In this document: in pieces, positions 1 through 7,672 of the stretch
Layout of the letters: every line of letters starts with the position of its first letter
How positions within the stretch are numbered: the first letter of the stretch is position 1
Origin: Alloyangia mangrovi
GTDB lineage: Bacteria > Pseudomonadota > Alphaproteobacteria > Rhodobacterales > Rhodobacteraceae
Assembly (NCBI RefSeq): GCF_002300555.2
Contig: NZ_NTHN02000037.1
Coordinates: forward strand, 1 to 51,274
Length of the DNA stretch: 51,274 nucleotides
Reading direction: 5' to 3'
The notes under the pieces: model-generated
What the model was told of the DNA's origin: nothing
What the model saw: only the letters and a program-made list of their open reading frames with translations
Databases searched by the model: none
Program-made: the position numbers and the translations under genes

Positions 1-28
1 GGTGTGTCTGGGGAAAGGGGGACTGCGG

Positions 29-232
29 TCACCAGCTGATTTGTCCAACAACGCCGGTGTACGTCACACGGCACTTGCTGATCGCACATCTCGCCAAGAT
101 ATAAAGATCGTCCAACACGCGTGTCGCGAGAGCCTCCGTCCTCTTAATTCCGTAGTCTGGATAGATCGCCGGAATCTGGTCAGAGATCATCGCCAGAAGA
201 TCTACGCGTGGTATTGGGCTTTCAACGTCCAC
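29..232 (-). CDS. small unknown ORF downstream of the cyclase gene
   Basis: An open frame of 67 codons starts at GTG 232, with GGAG about 11 bases upstream. It begins about 46 bases after the cyclase stop on the same strand. The translation reads like a real protein: an amphipathic segment, then VTYTGVVGQI before the stop. That last piece loosely resembles the 'TYGELA..IG' segment of winged-helix-like small proteins, which is a weak resemblance. The stop may be premature, because a one-base shift would let the frame run on to the window edge, and frameshifts are common in this sequence. It could be the start of a third gene of the cyclase operon, possibly the missing effector, or it could be chance. 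No function can be assigned. Confidence 0.3.
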   Translation of the reverse strand: MDVESPIPRVDLLAMISDQIPAIYPDYGIKRTEALATRVLDDLYILARCAISKCRVTYTGVVGQISW

Positions 233-277
233 TTTTCGGCGCTCCGGGCGATCATATCAAGTGGAGGAACCGCACCA

Positions 278-1351
278 TCAGCTGGGATCGCCTTCTTGAT
301 CCCCCGCGAGAGGCTCAAGGAGGACGTCTTCTAATTCCGAATCGTCCAGCGACGGATCTTCTTCTCCATCGCTTCCTCCATCGATTTCCGTCTTCTTTTC
401 GCCCTCAAGATGCTTCGAAATTAGAACCCGATTTTGTGTGTAGCTCTCAGGGGGGCCAACTTCTACGGCACCGCTGTCGAGCCGCAACATAATTTCGTCT
501 GTTCCTACAACAGCAGAGTAAGCTTCCAAATAGTCAGCAACCTTTGGCTGACTGGGAGGTTCATGTTCTCGAAGGACCTCTCTCTCGAGCTCCTTTGCTT
601 TCCTTGTCGGAAGATGCTCAAGCGTGTCTATGAACAACAAGGGGTAAGGTTCATTTTTGTTTACGCCCTTAAGCGTGGCGGGTCTTTCCATGCGAACCTG
701 ATAGCCAAAGCCCAACTCAGGTCCATGGCTCGCAAGGAGGCGAGCCAATTGGACACTAAGAACGAATTTGTCGGGCTGGGCCCTAGACGCAACCCGAAAC
801 CCCGTGTCTATGGCCTTGCCAAGAAAATCGAATTCGAATGGTCTTTCATCTGCTGAATGCTCAAGTGCTTCAGACGCTGGCAAGAGTTCAGGACTCCCGT
901 CGCCGGCCCGGAGTTGCACGGTACGATTCGGTTCGGGAAAGGCAGCTAGCCATGCTGCTCCCTTGAGGTTTAGCGCTACTTTCTGCTCAGAAAGTCTCTG
1001 ACGATAATTGTGGAGAGTTTTTACAAATGCACTCAAAGTGACCGCGCAAGACTTCTTGTTCGTCACTCGACCGCAGAAAACCAATTCGTCGCCTACAGCC
1101 TTCCAAAGTTCCGGGCAAATGTCTTGTCCTACACTGGCATTCTTCTGTTGCTGAAATTCGGCGGCAAACAGACTCGGGAAATCAGAATAGAATTTCTGGA
1201 AAACCGTAACCCAGCTTGGGGTTGCGCCCGCCTTTCTAGCCTCACCTTCTTTAGAGTTTTTGAATGCCGTAGATCCGCTAAGGTCTACCGACAAGAACAA
1301 GCGGACACGATAGGCGGCAGCTTCAAATCTTAAGGCTTCAAGTTCAGGCAT
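278..1351 (-). CDS. class III nucleotidyl cyclase, Pycsar (PycC)-like
   Basis: The 357-residue protein has the layout of a class III nucleotidyl cyclase. The first metal site is VDLSGSTAF (Asp23) and the second is WKAVGDELVF (Asp88). A late segment, FLGKAIDTGFRVA, sits where cyclases carry the Asn...Arg transition-state pair. Here the Asn position is Asp182 and the Arg is kept (Arg186). The WKxxGDExxF form, with a long insert between the two Asp sites, is what is known from PycC-type cyclases, which make cCMP or cUMP in phage defence. The base specificity is not readable by eye. The last ~40 residues are strongly acidic and probably disordered. It overlaps the upstream peptidase gene by 8 bases, so the two are co-transcribed. 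There is no transmembrane segment and no obvious effector domain. Base composition is well below the neighbouring core genes, which suggests horizontal gain. The family call is firm; the defence role is inferred. Confidence 0.75.
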   Translation of the reverse strand: MPELEALRFEAAAYRVRLFLSVDLSGSTAFKNSKEGEARKAGATPSWVTVFQKFYSDFPSLFAAEFQQQKNASVGQDICPELWKAVGDELVFCGRVTNKKSCAVTLSAFVKTLHNYRQRLSEQKVALNLKGAAWLAAFPEPNRTVQLRAGDGSPELLPASEALEHSADERPFEFDFLGKAIDTGFRVASRAQPDKFVLSVQLARLLASHGPELGFGYQVRMERPATLKGVNKNEPYPLLFIDTLEHLPTRKAKELEREVLREHEPPSQPKVADYLEAYSAVVGTDEIMLRLDSGAVEVGPPESYTQNRVLISKHLEGEKKTEIDGGSDGEEDPSLDDSELEDVLLEPLAGDQEGDPS

Positions 1352-1871
1352 CTATTCCCAACGTCTTGGCTCGAACCTCAACCGCAGCCTGTGTGACGCC
1401 AAAAGTCTCACTTGCTACACCTTCCTTGTACGCCTTTCGAAACTCAGCCTCAGGCATAAGGAATGCAGATGCAAACCAGTTTGCCTCCCATTCACACCTA
1501 ACCAGGCTTCTTTCACTCTCATCGACCCAGCGTGTCGCGCGCATCCCGCTACCTTGGTGCGCCTTCCTCACCTTCGGCCAATGCAGTAAAAGGTGTCCGA
1601 GCTCGTGGGCAATCGTAAAGTTGTCGCGGAGCACGCCAGTTTCAGACGAAAGGTGAATGACGAACGAATTATCCGGCTCGACAACGATCGCATCGGTTTG
1701 ATCCTCATCGAACATCCCAATGTATTCGATTATTCCGCCATTCCGAGATACCAGCTTGTGAAGGTCGAAGCCGTTGGAAAGGCCGACCTTTGCTCTTTGC
1801 TTTTCTGCGAAAGCCCAGACACTCGGCTTGGTCGCTCGCAAAGGAATCGGGGGCAGATAATTACAACTCAT
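1344..1871 (-). CDS. ImmA/IrrE family metallo-endopeptidase
   Basis: A zinc peptidase of the ImmA/IrrE family. Counting from the in-frame TTG at 1892, the zinc motif HELGH lies at residues 96-100, and the third-ligand helix CEWEANWFASAFLMP follows about 33 residues later, exactly as in this family. Known members cleave repressors: ImmA acts on ImmR in ICEBs1, and IrrE/PprI acts on DdrO. Most sit beside an XRE repressor; none is visible here. Its 3' end overlaps the cyclase gene by 8 bases, so it probably works with the cyclase. The start is uncertain. ATG 1871 is used here; TTG 1892 is the longer option. Neither has a strong ribosome binding site, while two short ORFs just upstream do. The N-terminus could be affected by a sequence error or be controlled by leader translation. 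Confidence 0.8.
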   Translation of the reverse strand: MSCNYLPPIPLRATKPSVWAFAEKQRAKVGLSNGFDLHKLVSRNGGIIEYIGMFDEDQTDAIVVEPDNSFVIHLSSETGVLRDNFTIAHELGHLLLHWPKVRKAHQGSGMRATRWVDESERSLVRCEWEANWFASAFLMPEAEFRKAYKEGVASETFGVTQAAVEVRAKTLGIDA

Positions 1872-1895
1872 GTGTTCTACTCTGCGCCTCAAGCA

Positions 1896-1934
1896 TCATA
1901 TCAGCTGCTCCTTGGTCATGCGGCGGAGGTTCAT
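1896..1934 (-). other. possible 12-codon leader ORF before the ImmA gene
   Basis: ATG 1934 is preceded by GAAGGA at ideal spacing, followed by 12 codons and TGA. Inside it, AAGGAG precedes a second ATG-ATG at 1899-1894, which opens another 12-codon frame ending at 1861, past the ImmA start. The stop of the first and the start of the second overlap. This may be a translational coupling device, or the real gene start displaced by a sequence error. Confidence 0.25.
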
Positions 1935-2356
1935 ACTATGTTCCTTCGCGCCAGTCAACACGGCAATTCTTTCACAGCTTCCGCATGACATTGCAAGATA
2001 GGCCACGCTTCGGCGGCATATTCTCTTATGTGGGCTTGATCGAAAGGCACCTAAGAGGCTGGACCAGCCACGACATGGGTTAGGTTCGAAAAATAGCTTT
2101 GGCTTGGTTGCGCCAACCTCACCAGGCGCAGCGCTATCAATCGGCATGTCCGCTATCTGCGCATCGCTGCCGTTCGTCCAGGACGCAGCGAACGGCCGCT
2201 ACCCGCCCTTCGAGCCAGGTCAGTTCGCCTTCCTGCGCCGGACGTGAGCGGTGTCTACGGGCCGGTTGAAGCCATCACTTTGTTCCCAGAGCCGCGACGC
2301 TCAGTGTCTTCCTGGGTAGCGTTGTGTCAACTGGCCCAGGAAGCCCTCGCGAGGCG
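1935..2356. other. about 420 bases with no gene recognised
   Basis: No frame here has both a plausible start and family-like sequence. An 83-codon minus-strand frame (1896-2147) is open, but its upstream part has no recognisable features. No tRNA, transposase or repeat was seen. It probably contains the promoter of the ImmA-cyclase operon. Confidence 0.4.
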
Positions 2357-2617
2357 TCACTCAGGTCTAATCTCGCGCTGGTGGCGGCCAAGGAGGGCGA
2401 CCAGTCTTCGGCCAGAAATTACCTTCTGACGCTTGAGGTGGATAAGGCCTCGTTCGACCGGGTCAAGGTCAACGTCTTCTCCACAGACGCGCGCAATGCT
2501 GTCGGCGTAGACATCGGTTGCCGTGATGGGCACCTGACAATTTCTCCGACGCTGATATCGGTTCAGGATCGTAGCGACAGTTTGCGTCTGCATCATAGTC
2601 TTCGTCAGAGCTTCCAC
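2357..2617 (-). CDS. small hypothetical protein (86 aa), antitoxin-like size
   Basis: An open frame begins at GTG 2617; an alternative start is the ATG pair eight codons in. The product is charged, helical-looking and ends GRRLVALLGRHQREIRPE. The central VYADSIARVCGEDVDLDPVERG reads like a genuine folded protein, not a shadow frame. There is no helix-turn-helix or ribbon-helix-helix that I can identify, and I do not recognise the family. Its size and its place in the accessory island would fit an antitoxin or a degraded mobile-element gene, but no partner toxin is visible. It could also be a remnant. Confidence 0.45.
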   Translation of the reverse strand: MEALTKTMMQTQTVATILNRYQRRRNCQVPITATDVYADSIARVCGEDVDLDPVERGLIHLKRQKVISGRRLVALLGRHQREIRPE

Positions 2618-2751
2618 CGTTTCAAAGCAACCTTGTGTTCAGGGTCTCACCATCGCGAGCGCCGCTGCGCCGTGCTCAGGAGCGCATAGCGACGGCACGA
2701 CGGCCCTCCGCGACTTCATATCACGAACCGCACATCCCCTTCATACGCGAA

Positions 2752-2779
2752 AGGCGCCGGAGCGTCTGCTCCAGCGCCT
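2752..2779 (-). terminator. hairpin downstream of nrdJ
   Basis: AGGCGC-x-GGAGC pairs with GCTCC-x-GCGCCT around a 4-base loop. On the minus strand the stem is followed by CTTTCG. It lies about 135 bases past the nrdJ stop and also marks the composition change to the accessory island. The T-tract is short. Confidence 0.5.
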
Positions 2780-2913
2780 CTATCACCGTCCGTCAGAGAG
2801 CAGCCGAAGGGCACGAAGCGGTACGTTTCGCCCTTGACACCCCTTGCGCAGACTTATGCTTCCGTTTGCGCATTCATCTGCTTTCTCTGACTCTATGTCC
2901 TACGCCTGATCCC

Positions 2914-5202
2914 TCAGCCGCACTTCGAGTGGCCGCAGCTCGAGCAGGTCATGCAGCCCTCCACCATCATCATCGAGAACTGGCCGCAGGACGGGCAGGC
3001 CTTGCCGCGCGGGGCGTCGAGGCCGACGACCTTCGCCGTCGGGTCCGCCTTCAGCCCCTTGCCCTCGCCCTCGAGGAAGCCGGTGGCGACCAGGTGCTTC
3101 TCGATCACCCCGCCGATCGCCGCGAGGATCGAGGGGATGTACTTGCCCTGCACCCAGGCGCCGCCGCGCGGATCGAAGACCGCCTTCAGCTCTTCCACCA
3201 CGAAGGAGACGTCGCCGCCGCGACGGAACACGGCCGAGATCATCCGCGTCAGCGCCACCGTCCAGGCGTAGTGCTCCATGTTCTTGGAGTTGATGAAGAC
3301 TTCGAACGGACGGCGGTGACCGCCGACGATGATGTCGTTGATGGTCAGGTAGATGGCGTGCTCGCTGTCCGGCCACTTGAGCTTGTAGGTGTGCCCCTCG
3401 AGCGACTGCGGCCGGTCGAGCGGCTCGGACATGTAGACCACCTCGGCACCGCCACCTTCGCTCTCGGTGACCACGGCGGGCGTCTCTGCCGGGGTCTTCT
3501 CGGTCTTCTCCGAGACCGACAGGACCGAGCCGGTCACGTCGTTCGGACGGTAGGTGGTGCAGCCCTTGCAGCCGGTCTCATAGGCTTCCATGTAGACGCT
3601 CTTGAAACCCTCGAAGGAGATGTCCTCGGGGCAGTTGATCGTCTTGGAAATCGAGCTGTCGATCCACTTCTGCGCCGCCGCCTGCATGCGGACGTGATCG
3701 AGCGGGGCGAGGGTTTGCGCGTTGACGAAATAATCGGGAAGCTCGACGTCGCCGAACTTGTCGCGCCACATCTGCACGGCGTAGTCGACCACCTCTTCCT
3801 CGGTGCGGGTGCCGTCCTTCTGCAGCACCTTGCGGGTGTAGGCATAGGCAAACACCGGCTCGATGCCCGAGGACACGTTGCCCGCGTAAAGCGAGATGGT
3901 GCCGGTGGGCGCGATCGAGGTCAGCAGCGCGTTGCGGATGCCATGGGTGCGGATCGCCTCGCGCACGTCGTCATCCATCTGCAGCATGTTGCCCGAGGCG
4001 AGGAACTTCTCGGCGTCGAAGAGCGGGAAGGCCCCCTTCTCCTTCGCGAGCTCGACCGAGGCGAGATAAGACGCACGCGCGATGCGCTTCAGCCATTTTT
4101 CGGTCTGAGCGGCCGCCTCTTCCGAGCCGTAGCGCAGCCCCATCATCAGCAGCGCGTCGGCAAGGCCGGTGACGCCAAGGCCGATGCGGCGCTTGTTGCG
4201 CGCTTCCTCGGCCTGCTGCGGCAGCGGGAAGTTCGAGGCGTCGACGACGTTGTCCATCATCCGCACCGCGAGGGCCACCAGCTCGTCGAGCTTGGCCTCG
4301 GGGATCTCGGCGCCGGTCTCGAAGGGCGTGTCGACGAGACGCGCGAGGTTGATCGAGCCCAGCAGGCAGGCGCCATAAGGCGGCAGCGGCTGCTCGCCGC
4401 AGGGGTTGGTCGCCGAGATCTGCTCAATGTAGCTGAGGTTGTTGGCCTTGTTGATCCGGTCAATGAAGATCACGCCCGGCTCGGCATAGTCGTAGGTGGC
4501 CTTCATGATCTTGTTCCACAGATCGCGCGCCTTGACCGTGTGGTAGACCTTGCCGTCGAACTGCAGATCCCACGAGCCGTCCGCCTTCACCGCTTCCATG
4601 AACGGATCGGTGACCAGCACCGAAAGATTGAACATGCGCAGCCGCGCGCTGTCGGCCTTGGCAGAGATGAAGTGCTCCACGTCCGGGTGATCGCAGCGCA
4701 TCGTCGCCATCATCGCACCGCGGCGCGAGCCCGCCGACATGATGGTGCGGCACATGGCGTCCCAGACGTCCATGAACGACAGCGGCCCCGAGGCGTCGGC
4801 GGCGACACCCGCCACATGCGCGCCCTTGGGCCGGATGGTCGAGAAGTCATAGCCGATGCCGCCGCCCTGCTGCATGGTCAGCGCGGCCTCCTTCAGCATG
4901 TCGAAGATGCCGGACATGCTGTCGGGGATGGTGCCCATGACGAAGCAGTTGAACAGGGTCACCGAGCGCGCGGTGCCGGCGCCGGCGGTGATCCGGCCGG
5001 CGGGCAGATACTGGAAATCCTCGAGCGCGGAATAGAACTTCTCTTCCCAGACCGCGGGCTTCTTCTCGACCTCGGCGAGGGCGCGCGCGATGCGGCGCCA
5101 GCTGTCCTCGACGCTGAGATCGATCGGGGTGCCGTCCGCCTCCTTGAAGCGGTATTTCATGTCCCAGATCTGTTCGGCGATGGGGGCGGCAAAGCGAGTC
5201 AT
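2914..5202 (-). CDS. nrdJ: adenosylcobalamin-dependent ribonucleotide reductase (class II)
   Basis: Reduces ribonucleotides to deoxyribonucleotides in the cytoplasm, using a radical generated from adenosylcobalamin. The start at ATG 5202 is chosen because AAGGAAG lies 9 bases upstream and the protein then begins at the usual point (762 residues); the frame stays open further up but without family sequence. Visible hallmarks are FNCFVMG (Cys86), the catalytic NPCGEQPL (Asn266, Cys268, Glu270), the substrate loop SIAPTGTISL, and a C-terminal cysteine cluster CPSCGQ...CMTCSSCGHSKCG. Class II enzymes need no oxygen or diferric cofactor. It is transcribed alone, divergent from the DUF1489 gene, with a 212-base shared upstream region. 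The family assignment is secure. Confidence 0.96.
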   Translation of the reverse strand: MTRFAAPIAEQIWDMKYRFKEADGTPIDLSVEDSWRRIARALAEVEKKPAVWEEKFYSALEDFQYLPAGRITAGAGTARSVTLFNCFVMGTIPDSMSGIFDMLKEAALTMQQGGGIGYDFSTIRPKGAHVAGVAADASGPLSFMDVWDAMCRTIMSAGSRRGAMMATMRCDHPDVEHFISAKADSARLRMFNLSVLVTDPFMEAVKADGSWDLQFDGKVYHTVKARDLWNKIMKATYDYAEPGVIFIDRINKANNLSYIEQISATNPCGEQPLPPYGACLLGSINLARLVDTPFETGAEIPEAKLDELVALAVRMMDNVVDASNFPLPQQAEEARNKRRIGLGVTGLADALLMMGLRYGSEEAAAQTEKWLKRIARASYLASVELAKEKGAFPLFDAEKFLASGNMLQMDDDVREAIRTHGIRNALLTSIAPTGTISLYAGNVSSGIEPVFAYAYTRKVLQKDGTRTEEEVVDYAVQMWRDKFGDVELPDYFVNAQTLAPLDHVRMQAAAQKWIDSSISKTINCPEDISFEGFKSVYMEAYETGCKGCTTYRPNDVTGSVLSVSEKTEKTPAETPAVVTESEGGGAEVVYMSEPLDRPQSLEGHTYKLKWPDSEHAIYLTINDIIVGGHRRPFEVFINSKNMEHYAWTVALTRMISAVFRRGGDVSFVVEELKAVFDPRGGAWVQGKYIPSILAAIGGVIEKHLVATGFLEGEGKGLKADPTAKVVGLDAPRGKACPSCGQFSMMMVEGCMTCSSCGHSKCG

Positions 5203-5414
5203 GGCAGCAGACTTCCTTGTTGGCTCGTCAATTCGAGGGCGCGGCGGCAGAGTCGCGCAGGGGGGGTGGCAGGCCGGTGTGACTACTCGCGACGGCCGCC
5301 CGATGCAAGAATGCGCGGTACGTAAGAGTACACGTTTTTTCGACCGCGAGCCTACCACTGCTTGAAGCTCCCGCGGCAAAGACTACAATATGTGTTCATC
5401 CTGTTGAGGACTCT

Positions 5415-5858
5415 GTGGAGCATTCCGTGGATAAGTTCACCCATCTGATCAAGCTCAGCGTCGGTACCGAAAGCGTCAAGACGCTGGCCGCCTGGCAGTC
5501 CGGACGCGCCGCGCAGACCGCCGACCGGTTGCCCTGCCACGTCACCCGCATGTGGCCGAAACGCGAGGCGGAGCTGCTGAACGGCGGCTCGATCTACTGG
5601 GTTTTCAAGGGGCTGATCCAATGCCGCCAGCGAGTGCTGCGGCTCGACGAGGTCACCGGGCACGATGGCACGCGGCATTGCGCGCTGGTGCTCGACCCCG
5701 AGATTCACCGCGTCGCCACCAGCCCGCGCCGCCCCTTCCAAGGCTGGCGTTACCTCGATCCCAAGGATGCACCGCCCGACCTCTCGGCGGCGCGCGAGGA
5801 CGATGACGAGCTGCCGCCTGAGCTGGCCGGCGCGCTGGCCGAGATCGGCATTCTCTAG
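5415..5858 (+). CDS. DUF1489 family protein
   Basis: A 147-residue protein with the conserved features of DUF1489, a family confined largely to alphaproteobacteria: an N-terminal HLIKLSVGTESV, then HVTRMWPKREAELL, GSIYWVFKGL and RPFQGWRYL. The function is unknown. The start is GTG 5415, with GAGGA 5 bases upstream; GTG 5427 with GGAG is equally possible and would drop four residues. No signal peptide or membrane segment is present. It is divergent from nrdJ and convergent with the YdcF-like gene, with a 20-base gap there. Confidence 0.88.
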   Translation: MEHSVDKFTHLIKLSVGTESVKTLAAWQSGRAAQTADRLPCHVTRMWPKREAELLNGGSIYWVFKGLIQCRQRVLRLDEVTGHDGTRHCALVLDPEIHRVATSPRRPFQGWRYLDPKDAPPDLSAAREDDDELPPELAGALAEIGIL

Positions 5859-5878
5859 CTTCCTCGCCGCCTGCGCGC

Positions 5879-6378
5879 TCAGCCGCGCAGCCGCAGAGCG
5901 TACCAGAGGTAGGCAGGCACCTCCCGCAATCCCGCCTTCACCCGGTTCGCCGACAGCGGCACCCGGGGCGAGTCGCTGCGCAGCGCCCCCAGTGCCGCCA
6001 GCCCCAGCCGCCGCGCCGCCAGCCGGGCGCGCGGCGCGTGGAAGCCGTCGGTGACGATCACCACGCTCCCCGCCCCCATCGCCCGCAGCAGCGGCAGGCA
6101 AAACCGCAGGTTCTCCTCGGTGCTCGTCGAACGCTCCTCCAGCACCAGCGCCGCCTCCGGAACCCCGGCCTCGCGGCAGAGGCGCGCGATCACCGCAGCC
6201 TCCGAAGGACCATGTCTGCCGACACCGCCCGAGGCGAGGATGGCCGCGACCTCCCCCCCCCTGCCAGAGCCCCGCCGCATGAAGCGCCCGCCGCTCCAGC
6301 GTCGGCGAGGGCCGCCCCCCCAGCCCAGACCGCCGCGCCCAGCACCAGCGCCACCGGCTTTGCGCCCGCGTCCCGCAT
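5879..6378 (-). CDS. YdcF/DUF218-like protein, two frameshifts
   Basis: The C-terminal 110 residues are clear YdcF-like (DUF218) sequence: ILASGGVGRHGPSEA, then LEERSTSTEENLRF and VTDGFHAPRA. The N-terminal part is spread over the other two frames: KPVALVLGAAVWAGG, then PSPTLERRALHAAGLWQGG. One surplus base in the 7-base C run at 6314-6320 and one in the 8-base C run at 6253-6260 explain both shifts. Removing them gives 166 codons including the stop, from ATG 6378, which has AAGG about 7 bases upstream. The family includes inner-membrane proteins linked to cell-envelope metabolism; this copy has no clear N-terminal membrane segment. It is either a sequencing artefact in an intact gene or a pseudogene. 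Confidence 0.7.
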
Positions 6379-6467
6379 CCCTGCCCTTCTTCTCTTTCCA
6401 AATACGCCCGCGCAGCAGTCCCACCCGGCGCACCGCCCCAGCAAAGCACGCCCGGAGCCAAAAGCAA

Positions 6468-6495
6468 ACGCCGCCGGGATCGCTCCCGGCGGCGT
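6468..6495 (-). terminator. Rho-independent terminator after the BMP gene
   Basis: A perfect 12-base stem, ACGCCGCCGGGA with TCCCGGCGGCGT, and a 4-base loop. On the minus strand it is followed by TTGCTTTTGG. It lies about 25 bases past the BMP gene stop and ends the purine transport operon. Confidence 0.85.
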
Positions 6496-6517
6496 CTGTT
6501 TCTTATCGCGCTGCGGA

Positions 6518-7591
6518 TCAGTTCGGGATATCGCCCGTCAGGCCTTCGACATAGAAGTTCATGCCGGCCAGCACGCCGTCCTCGGCCACTTCGCCGTCCG
6601 CAAGCCAGGCCGAGCCGTCCTGCTTGTTGATCGGGCCGGTGAACGGGTGGTAGGCGCCCGAGGCGATGTCGTCCTTCATCTTCAGCACGGTGGCCTTGAC
6701 GTCCTCCGGCACCGGGCCGGTGATCTCGCCGATGCCGACCATGCCGTCACCGATGCCCTGCCAGACGTTCTGGCTGGTCCAGGTGCCGTCGATGATCGCC
6801 TGCACGCGGTCGATGTAATAGGGCGCCCATTCGTCGATGATCGACGAGAGGCGCGGCTCGGGCGCATAGTCGTACATGTCGCCAGCCTGGCCGAAGCCGA
6901 AGCCGCCGGCCTTCTCCAGCACCGACAGCGGTGCGGTGGAGTCGGTATGCGCCAGTACCACGTCGACGCCCTGGTCGAGCAGCGCCTGGGTGGCGTCGGC
7001 TTCCTTGGCCGGGTCGAACCAGGTCGAGAGCCACACGACCGACATCTCGACGTCCGGGTTGGCCTTCTTGGCGTGCAGGAACGAGGAGTTGATGCCGCGG
7101 ATCACTTCCGGGATCGGGAAGGAGCCGATGTAGCCGATCTTGTTCGACTTGGTCATCGCGCCGGCGAGGTAGCCGGTGATCGCACGGCCCTCGTAGAAGC
7201 GGGCCGAATAGGCCGAGACGTTGTCGGCGGTCTTGTAGCCGGTGGCATGTTCGAACTTCACGTCCGGGAACTTGGCCGCGACGTTGATCGTCGGGTCCAT
7301 GTAGCCGAAGGAGGTGGTGAAGATCAGATCGGCACCGGACAGCGCCATCTGGGTCAGCACGCGCTCGGCATCGGCACCCTCGGGCACGCTCTCCTGCTCG
7401 ATCATCTCGATGGAGTCGCCGAAGTGCTCCTTCATCTTCACCGCGGCCTCGTGGTGGTGCTGCGACCAGCCACCGTCGTTCACCGGGCCGACGTAGACGA
7501 AGCCGATCTTCGGCTTGTCCTGGGCAAAGGCCGGTGCGGCGGCGAGCGCGAGGCCCATCGCGGCCGAGGCGAGAAGCGTTCTGCGTTTCAT
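6518..7591 (-). CDS. BMP family ABC transporter substrate-binding protein
   Basis: A periplasmic binding protein of the BMP/PnrA (basic membrane protein, nucleoside-binding) family, 357 residues. The start is ATG 7591, with GGGAG about 10 bases upstream. The N-terminus MKRRTLLASAAMGLAL...AFA|QD is a signal peptide with a twin-arginine-like RRTLL. There is no lipobox, unlike the lipoprotein members. Mature motifs include IGFVYVGPVNDGGW, VFTTSFGYMD-type and GFDP-type segments of the family. It is the last gene of an operon with two permeases and a double ATPase. Known members bind purine nucleosides, and the neighbouring xanthine dehydrogenase genes point to purine bases or nucleosides as ligand; this is inferred, not read from the pocket. 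Confidence 0.92.
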   Translation of the reverse strand: MKRRTLLASAAMGLALAAAPAFAQDKPKIGFVYVGPVNDGGWSQHHHEAAVKMKEHFGDSIEMIEQESVPEGADAERVLTQMALSGADLIFTTSFGYMDPTINVAAKFPDVKFEHATGYKTADNVSAYSARFYEGRAITGYLAGAMTKSNKIGYIGSFPIPEVIRGINSSFLHAKKANPDVEMSVVWLSTWFDPAKEADATQALLDQGVDVVLAHTDSTAPLSVLEKAGGFGFGQAGDMYDYAPEPRLSSIIDEWAPYYIDRVQAIIDGTWTSQNVWQGIGDGMVGIGEITGPVPEDVKATVLKMKDDIASGAYHPFTGPINKQDGSAWLADGEVAEDGVLAGMNFYVEGLTGDIPN

Positions 7592-7672
7592 TCTGTTCAG
7601 TCTCCCTGTCTTCATACTGTCTTGAAAGTTACCGGACCTGTCCGGATGGGGTCGGCGCCCGGCCTGATCACC

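Noticed and set aside
1896-2147. An 83-codon gene upstream of ImmA as a repressor
   Set aside because: No helix-turn-helix and no plausible start; only the last 12 codons have a good ribosome site.
2834-2862. TTGACA...TATGCT promoter on the plus strand
   Set aside because: Spacing is 15 bases and no plus-strand gene follows; it faces the end of nrdJ.
5203-5400. Cobalamin riboswitch or NrdR boxes upstream of nrdJ
   Set aside because: A weak B12-box-like CCTGCC and an AACACATATTGTAG stretch exist, but the rest of either element cannot be matched by eye. A covariance-model and NrdR-motif search would decide.
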